NCBI GenBank assembly: GCA_030424595.1
Contig: JAUHWG010000015.1
Span: forward strand, 171,030-235,029
DNA from: Polyangia bacterium
GTDB taxonomy: Bacteria > Myxococcota_A > Polyangia > Nannocystales > Nannocystaceae
Direction: 5' to 3'
Length of the DNA: 64,000 nucleotides
Position numbers and translations under genes: made by a program. Under the pieces are notes generated by a model, which was given only the letters and a program-made list of their open reading frames with translations, was not told where the DNA came from and searched no databases. The stretch's first letter is position 1. The number at the start of each line of letters is the position of its first letter. Positions 1 through 14,494 of the stretch are shown piece by piece.

Positions 1-2
1 GG

Positions 3-1322
3 GCGGCCTTCTCCGAGAAGGAGAAGCTCCTGGAGAACACCGACTTTGATGACGCGATGGGCATGCGCCTGGGCGAGCTCGAGGTCGTCATCGCCGAGGA
101 GAACGGCTACGAGGCGGAGGTCGAGGCGGAGCGCCTGCTCCAGGGCCTCGGGATCCCGACCGAGCTGGTCGAGGAGAAGCTCTCGGCGCTCTCCGGCGGC
201 ATGCGCCTGCGGGTGCTCCTCGCCCAGGCGCTCTTCGGCAGCCCCGACATTCTCCTCCTCGACGAGCCCACCAACCACCTAGACATCGACTCGGTGCGGT
301 GGTTGGAGCGCTTCCTCGAGCGCTTCAACGGCGTCCTCATCGTCATCAGCCATGACCGCCACTTCTTGAACACGGTCTGCACCCACACCGCGGACGTCGA
401 CTTCGAGAACATCATCACCTACCCGGGCGGCTACGACGCGATGCTCCGGCAGAAGATCCAGTGGCGGATCTCGGCGCAGAAGGCCAACGCCTCCAAGCAG
501 AAGAAGATCTCGGAGCTGCGCGACTTCATCCAGCGCTTCGGCGCCAACGCCAAGAAGGCGAGCCAGGCCCAGTCGCGGCGCCGCCAGATCAAGAAGATCG
601 AGCTCACCGATCTCAAGCGCTCGAACATCCAGCGCCCCTTCATCCGCTTCGAGTCGAAGACCCAGAGCGGCAAGCTCGTCCTCACCGTCGACAAGATGGG
701 CAAGAGCTTCGACGAGCCGGTGTTGGACGGCCTCTCCTTCACGATCCAGCGCGGCGAGAAGGTCGCGGTCGTCGGCCCCAACGGTATCGGCAAGACCACG
801 CTGCTCAAGTGCATCGCCGAGATCTACACCCACGACAAGGGCAAGATGATGCACGGCCACGAGGTCAGCGTCGGCTACATGCCGGAGAACCACGAGGAGC
901 TGATCTCGAAGGACGATCCGCGCACCGCCTTTGAGTGGCTCTACCAGTGGAACCCGAAGGCCAGCGTCGAGGAGATCCGCGGCCTCCTCGGACGGATGCT
1001 CTTCCCGTCGGCGGACGCCGACAAGCCGGTGGCGGCGCTCTCCGGCGGTGAGACGGTCCGCCTCCTCCTCGCCCGCCTCACCCTGACCGGCGATAACCTG
1101 CTCCTCCTCGACGAGCCGACCAACCACCTCGATCTCGAGTCGATCTGCGCGCTCACGGACGCGCTCAACCGCTTCGAGGGGACGATCATCTTCGTCTCCC
1201 ACGACCAGGCGCTGGTCGACGAGGTCGCGACCCACGTGCTCGAGCTCAAGGGCGCCAAGGGCTACGACATGTTCCCCGGCAACTACGAGGAGTTCCTCGA
1301 GAAGACCGGTCGCGCGGAGTAG
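3..1322 (+). CDS. ybiT: ABC-F family ATPase, YbiT type (5' end outside window)
   Basis: The reading frame is open from the window edge, so the N-terminus with the first Walker A is missing; 439 residues are visible. Seen: a first signature LSGGM followed by LLLDEPTNHLD, an inter-domain linker rich in Lys/Arg (KKISELRDFIQRFGANAKKA), a second Walker A GPNGIGKTT, a second signature LSGGE and again LLLDEPTNHLD. Two ATPase domains with no membrane segment define the ABC-F class, whose members act on the ribosome in translation or antibiotic protection. The linker and the PFIRFE stretch after it resemble YbiT rather than EttA or Uup. Exact subfamily is inference; the class is secure. Two strong hairpins follow the stop codon. 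Confidence 0.9.
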   Translation, partial: AAFSEKEKLLENTDFDDAMGMRLGELEVVIAEENGYEAEVEAERLLQGLGIPTELVEEKLSALSGGMRLRVLLAQALFGSPDILLLDEPTNHLDIDSVRWLERFLERFNGVLIVISHDRHFLNTVCTHTADVDFENIITYPGGYDAMLRQKIQWRISAQKANASKQKKISELRDFIQRFGANAKKASQAQSRRRQIKKIELTDLKRSNIQRPFIRFESKTQSGKLVLTVDKMGKSFDEPVLDGLSFTIQRGEKVAVVGPNGIGKTTLLKCIAEIYTHDKGKMMHGHEVSVGYMPENHEELISKDDPRTAFEWLYQWNPKASVEEIRGLLGRMLFPSADADKPVAALSGGETVRLLLARLTLTGDNLLLLDEPTNHLDLESICALTDALNRFEGTIIFVSHDQALVDEVATHVLELKGAKGYDMFPGNYEEFLEKTGRAE

Positions 1323-1359
1323 GTCGCCGAGGGCTCGCCTCCGCGGGCTGACGGGCGAT

Positions 1360-1390
1360 GACGGGGCGGACCGAGAGGTCGCGCCCCGTC
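1360..1390 (+). terminator. Hairpin terminator after the ABC-F gene
   Basis: A perfect 9-bp GC-rich stem (GACGGGGCG / CGCCCCGTC) encloses a second 4-bp stem (GACC/GGTC) capped by a GAGA tetraloop, 37 nt after the stop codon. No T-tract follows, which is common in very GC-rich genomes. The terminator role is inferred from structure and position. Confidence 0.6.
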
Positions 1391-1396
1391 GCAATT

Positions 1397-1415
1397 GAGC
1401 CCCGAGGAGGGGCTC
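1397..1415. terminator. Second hairpin after the ABC-F gene
   Basis: A perfect 7-bp inverted repeat GAGCCCC/GGGGCTC with a 5-nt loop lies 6 nt beyond the first hairpin. It sits between convergent genes, so it could serve either strand. No T-tract is present. Confidence 0.4.
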
Positions 1416-1522
1416 ACGTGGGCGCCCCTGCGCGCTGCTAGAGCGAGCAGGCGTTGGCTAGGAGCAGCTCCGAGAACCGCGTCGAGCTGCCGTGGGGGCA
1501 GGTTAGGGCAGACATGTGAGCT

Positions 1523-1690
1523 GTCCTTTGGGCTAGGCCTTTGGGCTAGGCTTTTGGGCTAGACCTTTGGGCTAGGCCTTTGGCTAGACCTTTGGGCTAG
1601 GCCGAGGGCCAAAACTTAGGGCCAGGCCGAGGGCCAGACTTAGGGCCAGACTTAGGGCCAGACTTAGGGCCAGGCCTTAGGGCCAGACGA
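1523..1690. repeat. 12/13-bp tandem repeats downstream of a lipoprotein gene
   Basis: Two adjoining tandem blocks are visible. The left block holds about six copies of a 12-13-bp unit like TTTGGGCTAGGCC; the right block holds about six copies of a 12-bp unit like ACTTAGGGCCAG. The right block runs into the last codons and stop of the minus-strand lipoprotein gene, so it would form the start of that transcript's 3' UTR. Copies differ by single bases and small indels. The 353-nt gap between the ABC-F stop and this gene holds nothing else I can support apart from the two hairpins. Confidence 0.8.
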
Positions 1691-2753
1691 GCTTGACCAA
1701 GTTCGAGCGCTCCTGGACGTTCTTCACCGCGTTGAGCTGGCGGGCGAGGCCGCTGACCATGAAGTAGTAGGTCTCGCCGGAGGTCGGCTTCCAGCCCGAG
1801 TTGGCGTCGAAGGGGGCGACCTTGATGTGATCCCCGGCGACCGAGGTGATCGCCTTGCAGGTCTGATCGGGGCGGAGCCACTCCCACGTCCCGGCGTACC
1901 ACTGGCCGTCCTTCTCGATGAAGATCCACGGGTTGCCGACGACCCAGGTCCCCGGGCTGTACTCCTTCTCGGGCCAGACGAAGACCCCCTCGTCTTGGCT
2001 GCTGTGGTTGAGGCAGATCTGGTTGCCCTGAAAGGTGACCGACTCGAGCGTCATCGTCTCCTCCCAGGCGGAGACGTTGGTGTGCAGCCAGATCACCTGA
2101 TCGAGGTCCGGCGGCGGGTCCTCGGGGCAGGCGACGCTGACGTCGGCCTCGGCGAGATCGCCGAACCAGGCCTCGCCGTCGCCGCGGAGCATCTGCCAGT
2201 CGGTGTGGTACTCGGCCTCGAGCTCGGGCGCGACGAGGTCGAGGGAGAAGGTGTAGCTGTCGCCCGGGGCGATCTCGAGGTCTGCGGGCAGGTCGACGCG
2301 GACATCGCCCACCAGCGGATCCGAGCCGTCGACGGCGCCGAGGGCATAGCCCTGCGCCTGCGACCAGGTGCTCGTCCCGCTGTTGCGGAGCGTGATCTCG
2401 GCGGCGAGGGCAGCCCCGCAGGCGAGGGCGTCAGGGAGCGTCGCCTGGATGAACTCCGCGTCGTCGACGAGCGCATCACCGGTGGTGTCCGTGGCGGCCG
2501 TCGTCGCGCCTGAGGAAGAGGACCCGTCGGTGTCGGAGGTCGGCCCTGTCGACGATGACGAGGCGGAGGTCGAGGCGGAGGTCGAGGCGGAGGTCGACGT
2601 AGAGGCGTTCGCGCTGCCCTCGCTCGGGAGCTGCGAGCTCGTGATCCCCGGCTCGGTCGCGCTCTCGCTGATCGAGTCGTCGCCGCAGGCGAGCGAGCCC
2701 AGGGCGACGGGGGTGAGAGATGCGGCGAGGAGAACCCTGGATAGGTTGGACAC
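1677..2753 (-). CDS. Stalked lipoprotein with NBR1-like Ig domain
   Basis: The 358-residue product starts with a lipoprotein signal peptide (lipobox LGSLAC, Cys23), followed by GDDS and a Ser/Thr/Ala-rich stalk to about residue 95. Residues about 98-210 read as an immunoglobulin-like fold of the NBR1/FW type: LRNSGTSTWSQAQGYALG, then a conserved W and a GEAWFGD motif late in the domain. The rest (about 215-358) is a compact Trp/Tyr-rich region I cannot assign. A tandem hexamer/9-mer encodes the STSAST stalk. Likely anchored in the envelope or at the cell surface; binding partner unknown. It is convergent with the ABC-F gene and divergent from the GNAT gene. Confidence 0.8.
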   Translation of the reverse strand: MSNLSRVLLAASLTPVALGSLACGDDSISESATEPGITSSQLPSEGSANASTSTSASTSASTSASSSSTGPTSDTDGSSSSGATTAATDTTGDALVDDAEFIQATLPDALACGAALAAEITLRNSGTSTWSQAQGYALGAVDGSDPLVGDVRVDLPADLEIAPGDSYTFSLDLVAPELEAEYHTDWQMLRGDGEAWFGDLAEADVSVACPEDPPPDLDQVIWLHTNVSAWEETMTLESVTFQGNQICLNHSSQDEGVFVWPEKEYSPGTWVVGNPWIFIEKDGQWYAGTWEWLRPDQTCKAITSVAGDHIKVAPFDANSGWKPTSGETYYFMVSGLARQLNAVKNVQERSNLVKLVWP

Positions 2754-2886
2754 GGCGCGAGGGTAGGTCGAGCCGGCGATCGCCGCAGTTCGCTGGCCTA
2801 CCGTGTGTGCGCTTGCCGGTGCTCCCTCTCCCCCCGGAGAAGCTCCGCGGTGTCCGCTCAGCGAGGTCCCCGAGCGCTCGCCTGGG

Positions 2887-2926
2887 CACGTGTGATGCTC
2901 GCCCGGGCATGTGTGACACGTGTGAT
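2887..2926. repeat. Direct repeat CACGTGTGAT, possible operator
   Basis: CACGTGTGAT occurs twice at a spacing of exactly 30 bp, with a related GCATGTGTGAC between the copies. It lies in the gap between the divergent lipoprotein and acetyltransferase genes. An operator role is inference, and it would favour a downstream start for the acetyltransferase. Confidence 0.3.
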
Positions 2927-3698
2927 AGGCTCAGCGCGTCGAGGTGGGTTCGAGGCGGCTCGGCGGGCGATCGAGGGGTGGGTGCAGAGCGCGGAGTCAC
3001 GATCGGAGACCGTCGTCGTCACGGTCTCCCGCGACCCACAGCGGAGCCTCCAGCTCCTAGGGGACGGGGACCTCGCTCGGGGGCAGCGCGCTCTCGCGCG
3101 TCTCCTCTGGGGAGCGCTGGAGGAGACGGACTACGCCTCTCTTCCTGACTACGCTTCGATCGAGGCCTTGTCGCGCGGCGACCTGGCCCATCTGGCGCAG
3201 CTCCCCGAGGACTCCGGAGCGGTCCTGGTCCTGGGGGCGCTCGAAGGTCGGCTTGTCGGCGCCTTTTGGGGCTACGAGCTCGCGGCGGCGCCCGGCGTGT
3301 GCCCGGAGCTACGTCAGCGCGCTCGCTTGGCCTGTGCGCACGCGTCAGCGAGGGCGGCCGGCCTCGACCGCTTCGGCGCGTCGGCGGCGACGCGTGCCTC
3401 CGCCGATGAGCTCCGTCAGCTCGCAGAGGAGATGGGGCGCGCACGCCCTGGGATCTTCTACGCGGACTGGCTCGCGGTGTCGCGGGAGCATCGGGGCCGT
3501 GGGATCGGTCGGGAGCTGTGGTCGCGAGGGCTCGACGAGGGCCTCGCAGACGGCCGCTTCGACGCCTACATCTCGCGGACGATCGACGGCAACCGCGGCT
3601 TCTTCGAGCGCTTCTACTGCCGCCACATGGGCGGTCGAGCGCTCTTCTCCTGGTCGAGCGACGGTCTGCAGCGGATCGCCTTCGGCGGGCGACGCTGA
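2895..3698 (+). CDS. GNAT family N-acetyltransferase
   Basis: The C-terminal half carries the GNAT acetyl-CoA-binding motif A: WLAVSREHRGRGIGRELWSRG, followed by a helix and ISRTIDGNRGFFERF near the end. Upstream, VLVLGALEGRLVGAFWGYE fits the beta strands that precede motif A. The substrate is unknown. The start is uncertain: this ATG lies inside a CACGTGTGAT direct repeat that could be regulatory, and an in-frame GTG at 2982 with a purine-rich GAGGGGTGGG upstream would trim 29 residues without touching the fold. It is divergent from the stalked lipoprotein gene. Confidence 0.8.
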   Translation: MLARACVTRVIGSARRGGFEAARRAIEGWVQSAESRSETVVVTVSRDPQRSLQLLGDGDLARGQRALARLLWGALEETDYASLPDYASIEALSRGDLAHLAQLPEDSGAVLVLGALEGRLVGAFWGYELAAAPGVCPELRQRARLACAHASARAAGLDRFGASAATRASADELRQLAEEMGRARPGIFYADWLAVSREHRGRGIGRELWSRGLDEGLADGRFDAYISRTIDGNRGFFERFYCRHMGGRALFSWSSDGLQRIAFGGRR

Positions 3699-3753
3699 TC
3701 GGAGGGGTCGTGCTTGGTGGCGAATCGCTGTACAGAGAAATGAAGAACCCGTG

Positions 3754-3769
3754 CGAAGCTGGAGCTTCG
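3754..3769. promoter_or_regulatory. 16-bp dyad upstream of the first kinase gene
   Basis: CGAAGCT-GG-AGCTTCG is a perfect 7-bp inverted repeat with a 2-nt centre, too tight for an RNA hairpin but typical of a dimeric protein binding site. It lies about 120 nt before the kinase start and 56 nt after the acetyltransferase stop. Confidence 0.35.
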
Positions 3770-3888
3770 TGTCGGGTAGGCGAATCGTCGAGCGTTGTCG
3801 AGCCCCGCAGGACTTGGAAGAGTACTGTCGCGTGGGGGCGATGAAAACGATCGGCTTGTGATAGAGCTGAGGATCGATCGTATCCTAC

Positions 3889-6927
<3,039 letters not shown>

Positions 6928-7072
6928 GAGGCCTGCTCTCGCCCTCTCCCCCGAGCCTTGGCTCGCATACGCTCCGGCGGAGCCTTCGTCGCGGCGGTCG
7001 CTCGAGCCCTGTGCGCCGAGAAGGGATGCGACCCGCAGGGCCTGGGCAGACTGGTAACCTCGTCTGGGCGGA

Positions 7073-10159
<3,087 letters not shown>

Positions 10160-10246
10160 AGCTTGGATGACGACATGGACGTCGTGCGACCCCGTGTGAT
10201 GCGCGGGGTGGGCGCCTAGACACTTAGGCTCCGGCGAGCGAGGTCA

Positions 10247-11260
10247 CTACGACGGGTTCGCGCGGGTCGCGATCTTCGCTGTCGGGTAGTCGTCGAAGTC
10301 GATGTCACCGTCGCCGTCGACGTCGATGCAGTCGGGCAAGACGCAGCCGATGTAGATGGTCCCGCCCGGGTCTTTCGTGTAGGCAGCCTTTCGTGGCTCA
10401 GAGAGGCAGATCGCGCCGTTCTCATCCCACATCGCCTCGATCTCCCAGCCCGATTCTTGAGTCTGGATGTCGAGATCATCGTAGAAGTCGACCGGAGTGC
10501 CTGGGACGGTGTGCGGGGTCCTGTCGCCGCAGTAGTCCCCAGGCTTCGCTCGGGCGCATGCATCGTGGTAGTACGCCAGGTCTTCGCCGCTGTAGGTCTG
10601 ACTGGGGTCATATCCCCATAGTGCGCAGTCCGCCAGGATTCCGCCGACGCAGGCCAGCGTCATGCCATCGTTGGAGATGCGGTCCCAGGTCACCGGGTCC
10701 CATTGGCCCTGGAGGAGCACGGCTGGGTTGCCATCGGGGCAGAGTGGTTGCCAGAAGGCGAACTCTTCATCTCCAGGCATCCTCCACATCGCATGGAATG
10801 CCATGAGTTCGCTCCCAAGGCCGGTCTTGAGCGTCAGTAGATTGTCGAGCAAGAACTGGAGGTATGTCGGAATCTTGACCTCCAGGTCCTGGTAGTAGGC
10901 GATGTCCATAATGGACCCCTGGAGCTGCTTGCCGCCGATGAGCTTGCCGTTGAGGTAGGCTTGGAGCATGTTGCCCTCCATGTGCGGGTTCAGCAGGAGC
11001 TGGCCGTTGAGCCAAAACTGGAGGTACTGTAGCCATCCTGGGACAGCCTGGGTCCAAATACCGTTGAAGTTGATACCGTTGAAGTTGATACCGTTGAAGT
11101 TGATGCCGTTGAAGTTGATGCCGTTCTCGAAGGCGTCCCGCCCCTCGTCGGCGAGTGCATCATCGTAGTCGCCTACTTCATCGCACCCTGTAACCCCGAC
11201 AGCGCACATCGCCGCTGAGACAAAAAGTGAGCACGCTCGCCTGCAAATTCCCCATTTCAT
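10247..11260 (-). CDS. ADYC-domain lipoprotein with NGINF repeats
   Basis: I chose the ATG 18 nt inside the longest frame because GGAGG sits at the right distance before it. The 337-residue product has a lipoprotein signal (lipobox GVTGC, Cys26), then GINFN repeated four times, then a Cys-rich globular region. The segment CARAKPGDYCGDRTPHTVPG resembles the ADYC domain of myxobacterial exported proteins, where a Trp-Gly-Tyr motif (WGYDP, seen here) precedes it. The C-terminus ends with an Asp-rich DVDGDGDIDFDD loop, possibly calcium-binding. The function of ADYC proteins is not known to me. It is convergent with the second kinase gene. Confidence 0.82.
   Translation of the reverse strand: MKWGICRRACSLFVSAAMCAVGVTGCDEVGDYDDALADEGRDAFENGINFNGINFNGINFNGINFNGIWTQAVPGWLQYLQFWLNGQLLLNPHMEGNMLQAYLNGKLIGGKQLQGSIMDIAYYQDLEVKIPTYLQFLLDNLLTLKTGLGSELMAFHAMWRMPGDEEFAFWQPLCPDGNPAVLLQGQWDPVTWDRISNDGMTLACVGGILADCALWGYDPSQTYSGEDLAYYHDACARAKPGDYCGDRTPHTVPGTPVDFYDDLDIQTQESGWEIEAMWDENGAICLSEPRKAAYTKDPGGTIYIGCVLPDCIDVDGDGDIDFDDYPTAKIATRANPS
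11058..11125 (-). repeat. 15-bp coding tandem repeat (GINFN units)
   Basis: About four and a half copies of GTTGAAGTTGATACC, the last two carrying GCC, lie in frame inside the ADYC lipoprotein gene. Because the unit is a multiple of three, copy-number change would alter length without breaking the frame. Confidence 0.85.
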
Positions 11261-11284
11261 AGAACGACCTCCATCCACGCAAAC

Positions 11285-11314
11285 ATCCTGCGGGGAGCGG
11301 CGATGGCGGTCAAG
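11285..11314 (-). promoter_or_regulatory. Candidate sigma-70-type promoter of the ADYC gene
   Basis: On the minus strand TTGACC is followed 18 nt later by CAGGAT, placing a start site about 18 nt before the chosen ATG and leaving room for the GGAGG ribosome site. The match to -35 is good and to -10 moderate. Confidence 0.35.
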
Positions 11315-11651
11315 AGGTCTGCTACAGGGTAGGATGCAGAGTCTGCCCCTGTGGCTGGCGGAGATCTGCGGTTTGGACCGTCCGGACGATGTCGGTAAGG
11401 GTGAGATAGTGACACCGTCGTTGTGGAGAGTCGAAGCGGGCCGTTAGGAGACCTTCACAAAGGCGCGCAGCGTTTTGCACATGGGCGGATGGAGCGGATG
11501 GAGCGGACAGGTCGGATGGGGCGGCGCGTGCATCTGCAAGGCGGTCCACGGGGGGGAGGACCGCCGGGGCGGGTCAGACGCTTAACGTAGAGCGGGCGGG
11601 AGCGCCATCGGCCGCCCCCGCCCGTCCTCGCTCGCGGCTCGAGTCCGCGCG
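11315..11651. other. Intergenic stretch without a supported gene
   Basis: This gap lies between the ADYC promoter region and the next minus-strand gene. A 75-codon minus-strand frame is present but has no ribosome site, no domain and a biased composition, so I leave it out. A short GGATGGAGC duplication occurs near 11485-11505. I see nothing else. Confidence 0.5.
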
Positions 11652-13238
11652 CTACTGCGGGTTGATCTGCTGGCTGAGGGCGATCCCGGTCATGTCGGAG
11701 TAGGTGTAGGGGCCGACGAGGCCGTCGACGACCGCGAGGATCTCGTAGGTGTCAGGGTCGACCTTGAAGGCCTTGTTGGCCTTGTCGACGACCCAGACGT
11801 TGCCCTCGAAGTCGATGCTGACGCCCCAGGGCTGCGAGCAGCCGGGGAGGGCGATGTTGTTCTTGACGTAGGTCTTGCTGTCGATGTCGAGCTGGACCAG
11901 GCGGCAGGGGTTGGAGCCTGCGCCCCAGACGTTGCCGTTGGCGTCGGCCATGATGCCGAGGACCCAGGAGCCGCCGGAGCCGGCGATGTTGGTCCAGGTG
12001 TTGGTCTCGTGGTCCCAGTGGTGGACGGACTGGTTGCAGGAGCCGCCCGCCCAGAGGTCGCCCTTGTAGTCCAGGGTCATGCCGTACTTGCAGCCGCCCT
12101 GGGGGTTGCCGAGGTTGGTGATCTCGTAGGTCTGGGCGTCGATCTTGAGCGAGGGCAGGGAGCCGAGGCCGACGAAGAAGAAGTCGCCAGCGGCGTTGAC
12201 GGCCCCGCCGTAGGGGGAGTAGCCGGCGCCCCAGCCGGGCGAGGTGACCTCCTTGATGAGCGAGCCGTCGGTGCCGTCGCGGAGCTCGATGTGGGCCGTG
12301 CTCGCGCCGTCGCGCCAGCCGAACCACAGGTTGGGGGTCGGGTACTCGCAAGTGTCGGGGTCGGGCTTGGAGCCCTGCCAGGCGGTCGCCCGCGGGCCGG
12401 CGGTGTAGCCCGGCGAGTTGATCGTGATGCTCCAGTCGACGCACTCGTCGTCGCCGAAGGCGAGGATGTCGTTCGGACCGCTGGAGGTCGTGATCATCCC
12501 GTCGTTGTTCTTGTCGGGGCACTCCTCGGGGTTGCCGATGATCTTGGTGACGGCGCCAGGATCACGGCTGGAGACGGCGACGTCGCCCTGGAGGTTGACC
12601 GAGGTCCGCGAGGGCGAGCCGCCGGCGACCCGGTAGCGACCCTCTTCGACGGCGGTCTTGGTGTTGATCTTGGAGACCGTGCCCTGGGTCGAGTTGGCGA
12701 TCCAGATGTAGGAGAGCACCTCCTCGTTGTTCATCCCCTCCTGCTCTTCGCAGGGCACCTTGGTGCAGGCGTTGGAGCAGAAGTCCTTGTCGAAGTCGTT
12801 GCCGTCGTCGCACTCCTCGCCCTCTTCGAGGAGGCCGTTGCCGCAAAACGGCTCCATGACCCCGGTCGTGCTCGTGGTCGTGTCGTCGGTCGTCGTGCCG
12901 TCGGTGGTTGTGGTGCCGACGGTGGTCGGATCGACGGTGGCCTCGGTGGTGGTCGTCGGGTCGGTCGTGGGATCCGAGGTCGCCGACTCCGACTCGGACG
13001 TCGAGGTCGTCGTCGAGGTGCCGGTGGCGGACATCGTCCCGCTCTCCGTGGCGGTGGCGGTTGCGGTTGCGGTTGCGGTTGCGGTTGCGGTAGCCGTCGC
13101 GGTCGTGCTCTCGGTCATCGTCGCGGCGGCCGACGTCGCCGAGTCGCTGTCGCCGGAGGTGCTGGTGTCATCGCCGTTGCAGGCGGCGAGGATCAATGCT
13201 CCCGCCGCAAGGGTGACGCGTAGATGTTGTCCAACCAT
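11652..13238 (-). CDS. Stalked lipoprotein with Cys-rich repeat and beta-propeller
   Basis: The start is the ATG that opens a lipoprotein signal (lipobox LILAAC, Cys20); the longer frame upstream is not coding. After NGDD comes a stalk of about 120 residues, largely Thr, Ser and Ala, including TATATA repeats and TTTDP-like units. Then one DUF4215-type cysteine repeat (FCGNGLLEEGEECDDGND, closing with CSNACTKVPC), then about 350 residues resembling an NHL/SMP-30 or Vgb-type propeller: repeated GDLWAGG, GNVWGAGSN, GNVWVVDKAN blades. Likely a surface-anchored binding or lyase-like propeller; no activity can be assigned. It is divergent from the PrsW-like gene. Confidence 0.85.
   Translation of the reverse strand: MVGQHLRVTLAAGALILAACNGDDTSTSGDSDSATSAAATMTESTTATATATATATATATATATESGTMSATGTSTTTSTSESESATSDPTTDPTTTTEATVDPTTVGTTTTDGTTTDDTTTSTTGVMEPFCGNGLLEEGEECDDGNDFDKDFCSNACTKVPCEEQEGMNNEEVLSYIWIANSTQGTVSKINTKTAVEEGRYRVAGGSPSRTSVNLQGDVAVSSRDPGAVTKIIGNPEECPDKNNDGMITTSSGPNDILAFGDDECVDWSITINSPGYTAGPRATAWQGSKPDPDTCEYPTPNLWFGWRDGASTAHIELRDGTDGSLIKEVTSPGWGAGYSPYGGAVNAAGDFFFVGLGSLPSLKIDAQTYEITNLGNPQGGCKYGMTLDYKGDLWAGGSCNQSVHHWDHETNTWTNIAGSGGSWVLGIMADANGNVWGAGSNPCRLVQLDIDSKTYVKNNIALPGCSQPWGVSIDFEGNVWVVDKANKAFKVDPDTYEILAVVDGLVGPYTYSDMTGIALSQQINPQ
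13050..13100 (-). repeat. 6-bp coding microsatellite (Thr-Ala stalk)
   Basis: About eight copies of GGTTGC in a row encode alternating Thr and Ala in the stalk of the propeller lipoprotein. Slippage would change stalk length in two-residue steps and keep the frame. Confidence 0.85.
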
Positions 13239-13395
13239 TGTGTCTCGTCCTCGTAGGGTGTGGCTCAGGACTAGCAGGCCAGAGGTGCGCGGAGGATGCA
13301 AGGGGCAGGGGGCGGAGCGGAGCGTGCCGAGTAGCCAGAATCGAGCCTCGCTTCGGCCTACTGTGACAGGCCCAGCGTCCGATAGACTCGTCGTC

Positions 13396-14394
13396 GTGGA
13401 GTTCTCCATCCTCGCCCTGTCGATGGTCATGCCGTCGCTGCTGCTGCTCTGGTACTTCCACTCGCGGGACGCCTACCCAGAGCCAGCGTCGGTGGTCTGG
13501 CGCACCTTCGGCCTCGGGGTGCTGTCGGCGATCCCGGTCCTGATGTTCGCCCTGCCCATGGGCGAGCTCCTCGAGGGGATCACAGATCCGTTCCTGGCCG
13601 GCCTCTATGAGGCGTTCGTGCTCGCCTCGATCCCTGAGGAGGTATGCAAGCTGGCGGTGATCCTCTGGTATGCGCGCCGCCACTCGGCCTTCGACGAGCC
13701 GATGGACGGCTTGGTCTACGGAGTCGCGGCGTCGCTCGGCTTTGCGACCCTGGAGAACGTTCTCTATGTGGCCCAAGGGGGGCTTGGCGTGGCGATGCTG
13801 CGGGCGGTCACGTCGATCCCAGGGCACGCGACCTTCGGCGCGATCATGGGCTACTACGTCGGCCAGGCCCACTTCTCTCACGGTCGGACGCGGCCGCTGC
13901 TGCTCAAGGCGCTGCTCATCCCGATCCTCCTCCACGGGGTCTACGACGCGCCGCTGATGATCGCTCCGCGCGTCGAGGGGACGGCCGAGACGATCGGCGG
14001 GGCGCTCCTCCTCCTGGTGCCGTTCGTGTTGATCATCTCGGTGGTCGCGGCGCTGCGGATGTCGAGGGGGCTGCGGGCCCGTCAGCTGGCTGAGGGCCCC
14101 ATGCCGCGGTCCGGCTCGGTCCCCCTGCCGACCTCTCCGACCTCGCCGTCGACCGGGAGGCGGGCGCTCGGCGTCCTCCTCGTGCTCGTCGGCGGGCTCC
14201 TGGCGACGGCGGGCGCGCTGATCGTTCTCGGCGTGATCCTGTCGCTCGTCAACGGTGTCGCCGAGGAGAAGGGGGCGGTGGTCGAGGTCCTGGTCGCCGG
14301 CCTCATCGCCGGTGTGCTGCCGGTGATCGGCGGCGTCATGCTCTTCCGCGGCGGGACGCGCCAGCTCAACGGCGGCGACCCGAGCGGGGCGTAG
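13396..14394 (+). CDS. PrsW family intramembrane metalloprotease-like protein
   Basis: From this GTG the product is 332 residues with about eight hydrophobic helices. Family motifs are present: EEVCK (E81, E82, K85), LEN (119-121), a conserved His in PGHATFG (H144) and HGVYDAP (H180, D184). These match the four conserved blocks of PrsW proteins, which cleave anti-sigma factors in the membrane in Bacillus; the substrate here is unknown. The longer frame upstream runs antisense through the lipoprotein stalk and is not coding. The C-terminal third holds two more helices outside the protease core. Confidence 0.85.
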   Translation: MEFSILALSMVMPSLLLLWYFHSRDAYPEPASVVWRTFGLGVLSAIPVLMFALPMGELLEGITDPFLAGLYEAFVLASIPEEVCKLAVILWYARRHSAFDEPMDGLVYGVAASLGFATLENVLYVAQGGLGVAMLRAVTSIPGHATFGAIMGYYVGQAHFSHGRTRPLLLKALLIPILLHGVYDAPLMIAPRVEGTAETIGGALLLLVPFVLIISVVAALRMSRGLRARQLAEGPMPRSGSVPLPTSPTSPSTGRRALGVLLVLVGGLLATAGALIVLGVILSLVNGVAEEKGAVVEVLVAGLIAGVLPVIGGVMLFRGGTRQLNGGDPSGA

Positions 14395-14494
14395 ATCGCT
14401 GACCGTGAGCGCTCGCGAACGCTGAAGAAGAGCGAGCTCGCGAGCGATCGGGGCGCTGGAGCTATAGAGCCCGCGGTCGAGAGCCGAGGGCAGC

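Noticed and set aside
1605..1690. Telomere-like TTAGGG repeats
   Set aside because: TTAGGG appears only as part of a 12-bp unit in a bacterial 3' flank.
11322..11549. 75-codon minus-strand frame in a gap
   Set aside because: No ribosome site, no domain, and composition typical of non-coding GC-rich sequence.
12727..13395. N-terminal extension of the PrsW-like frame
   Set aside because: The extension is antisense to the propeller lipoprotein stalk and codes only Val/Ala runs; the family begins at the GTG at 13396.
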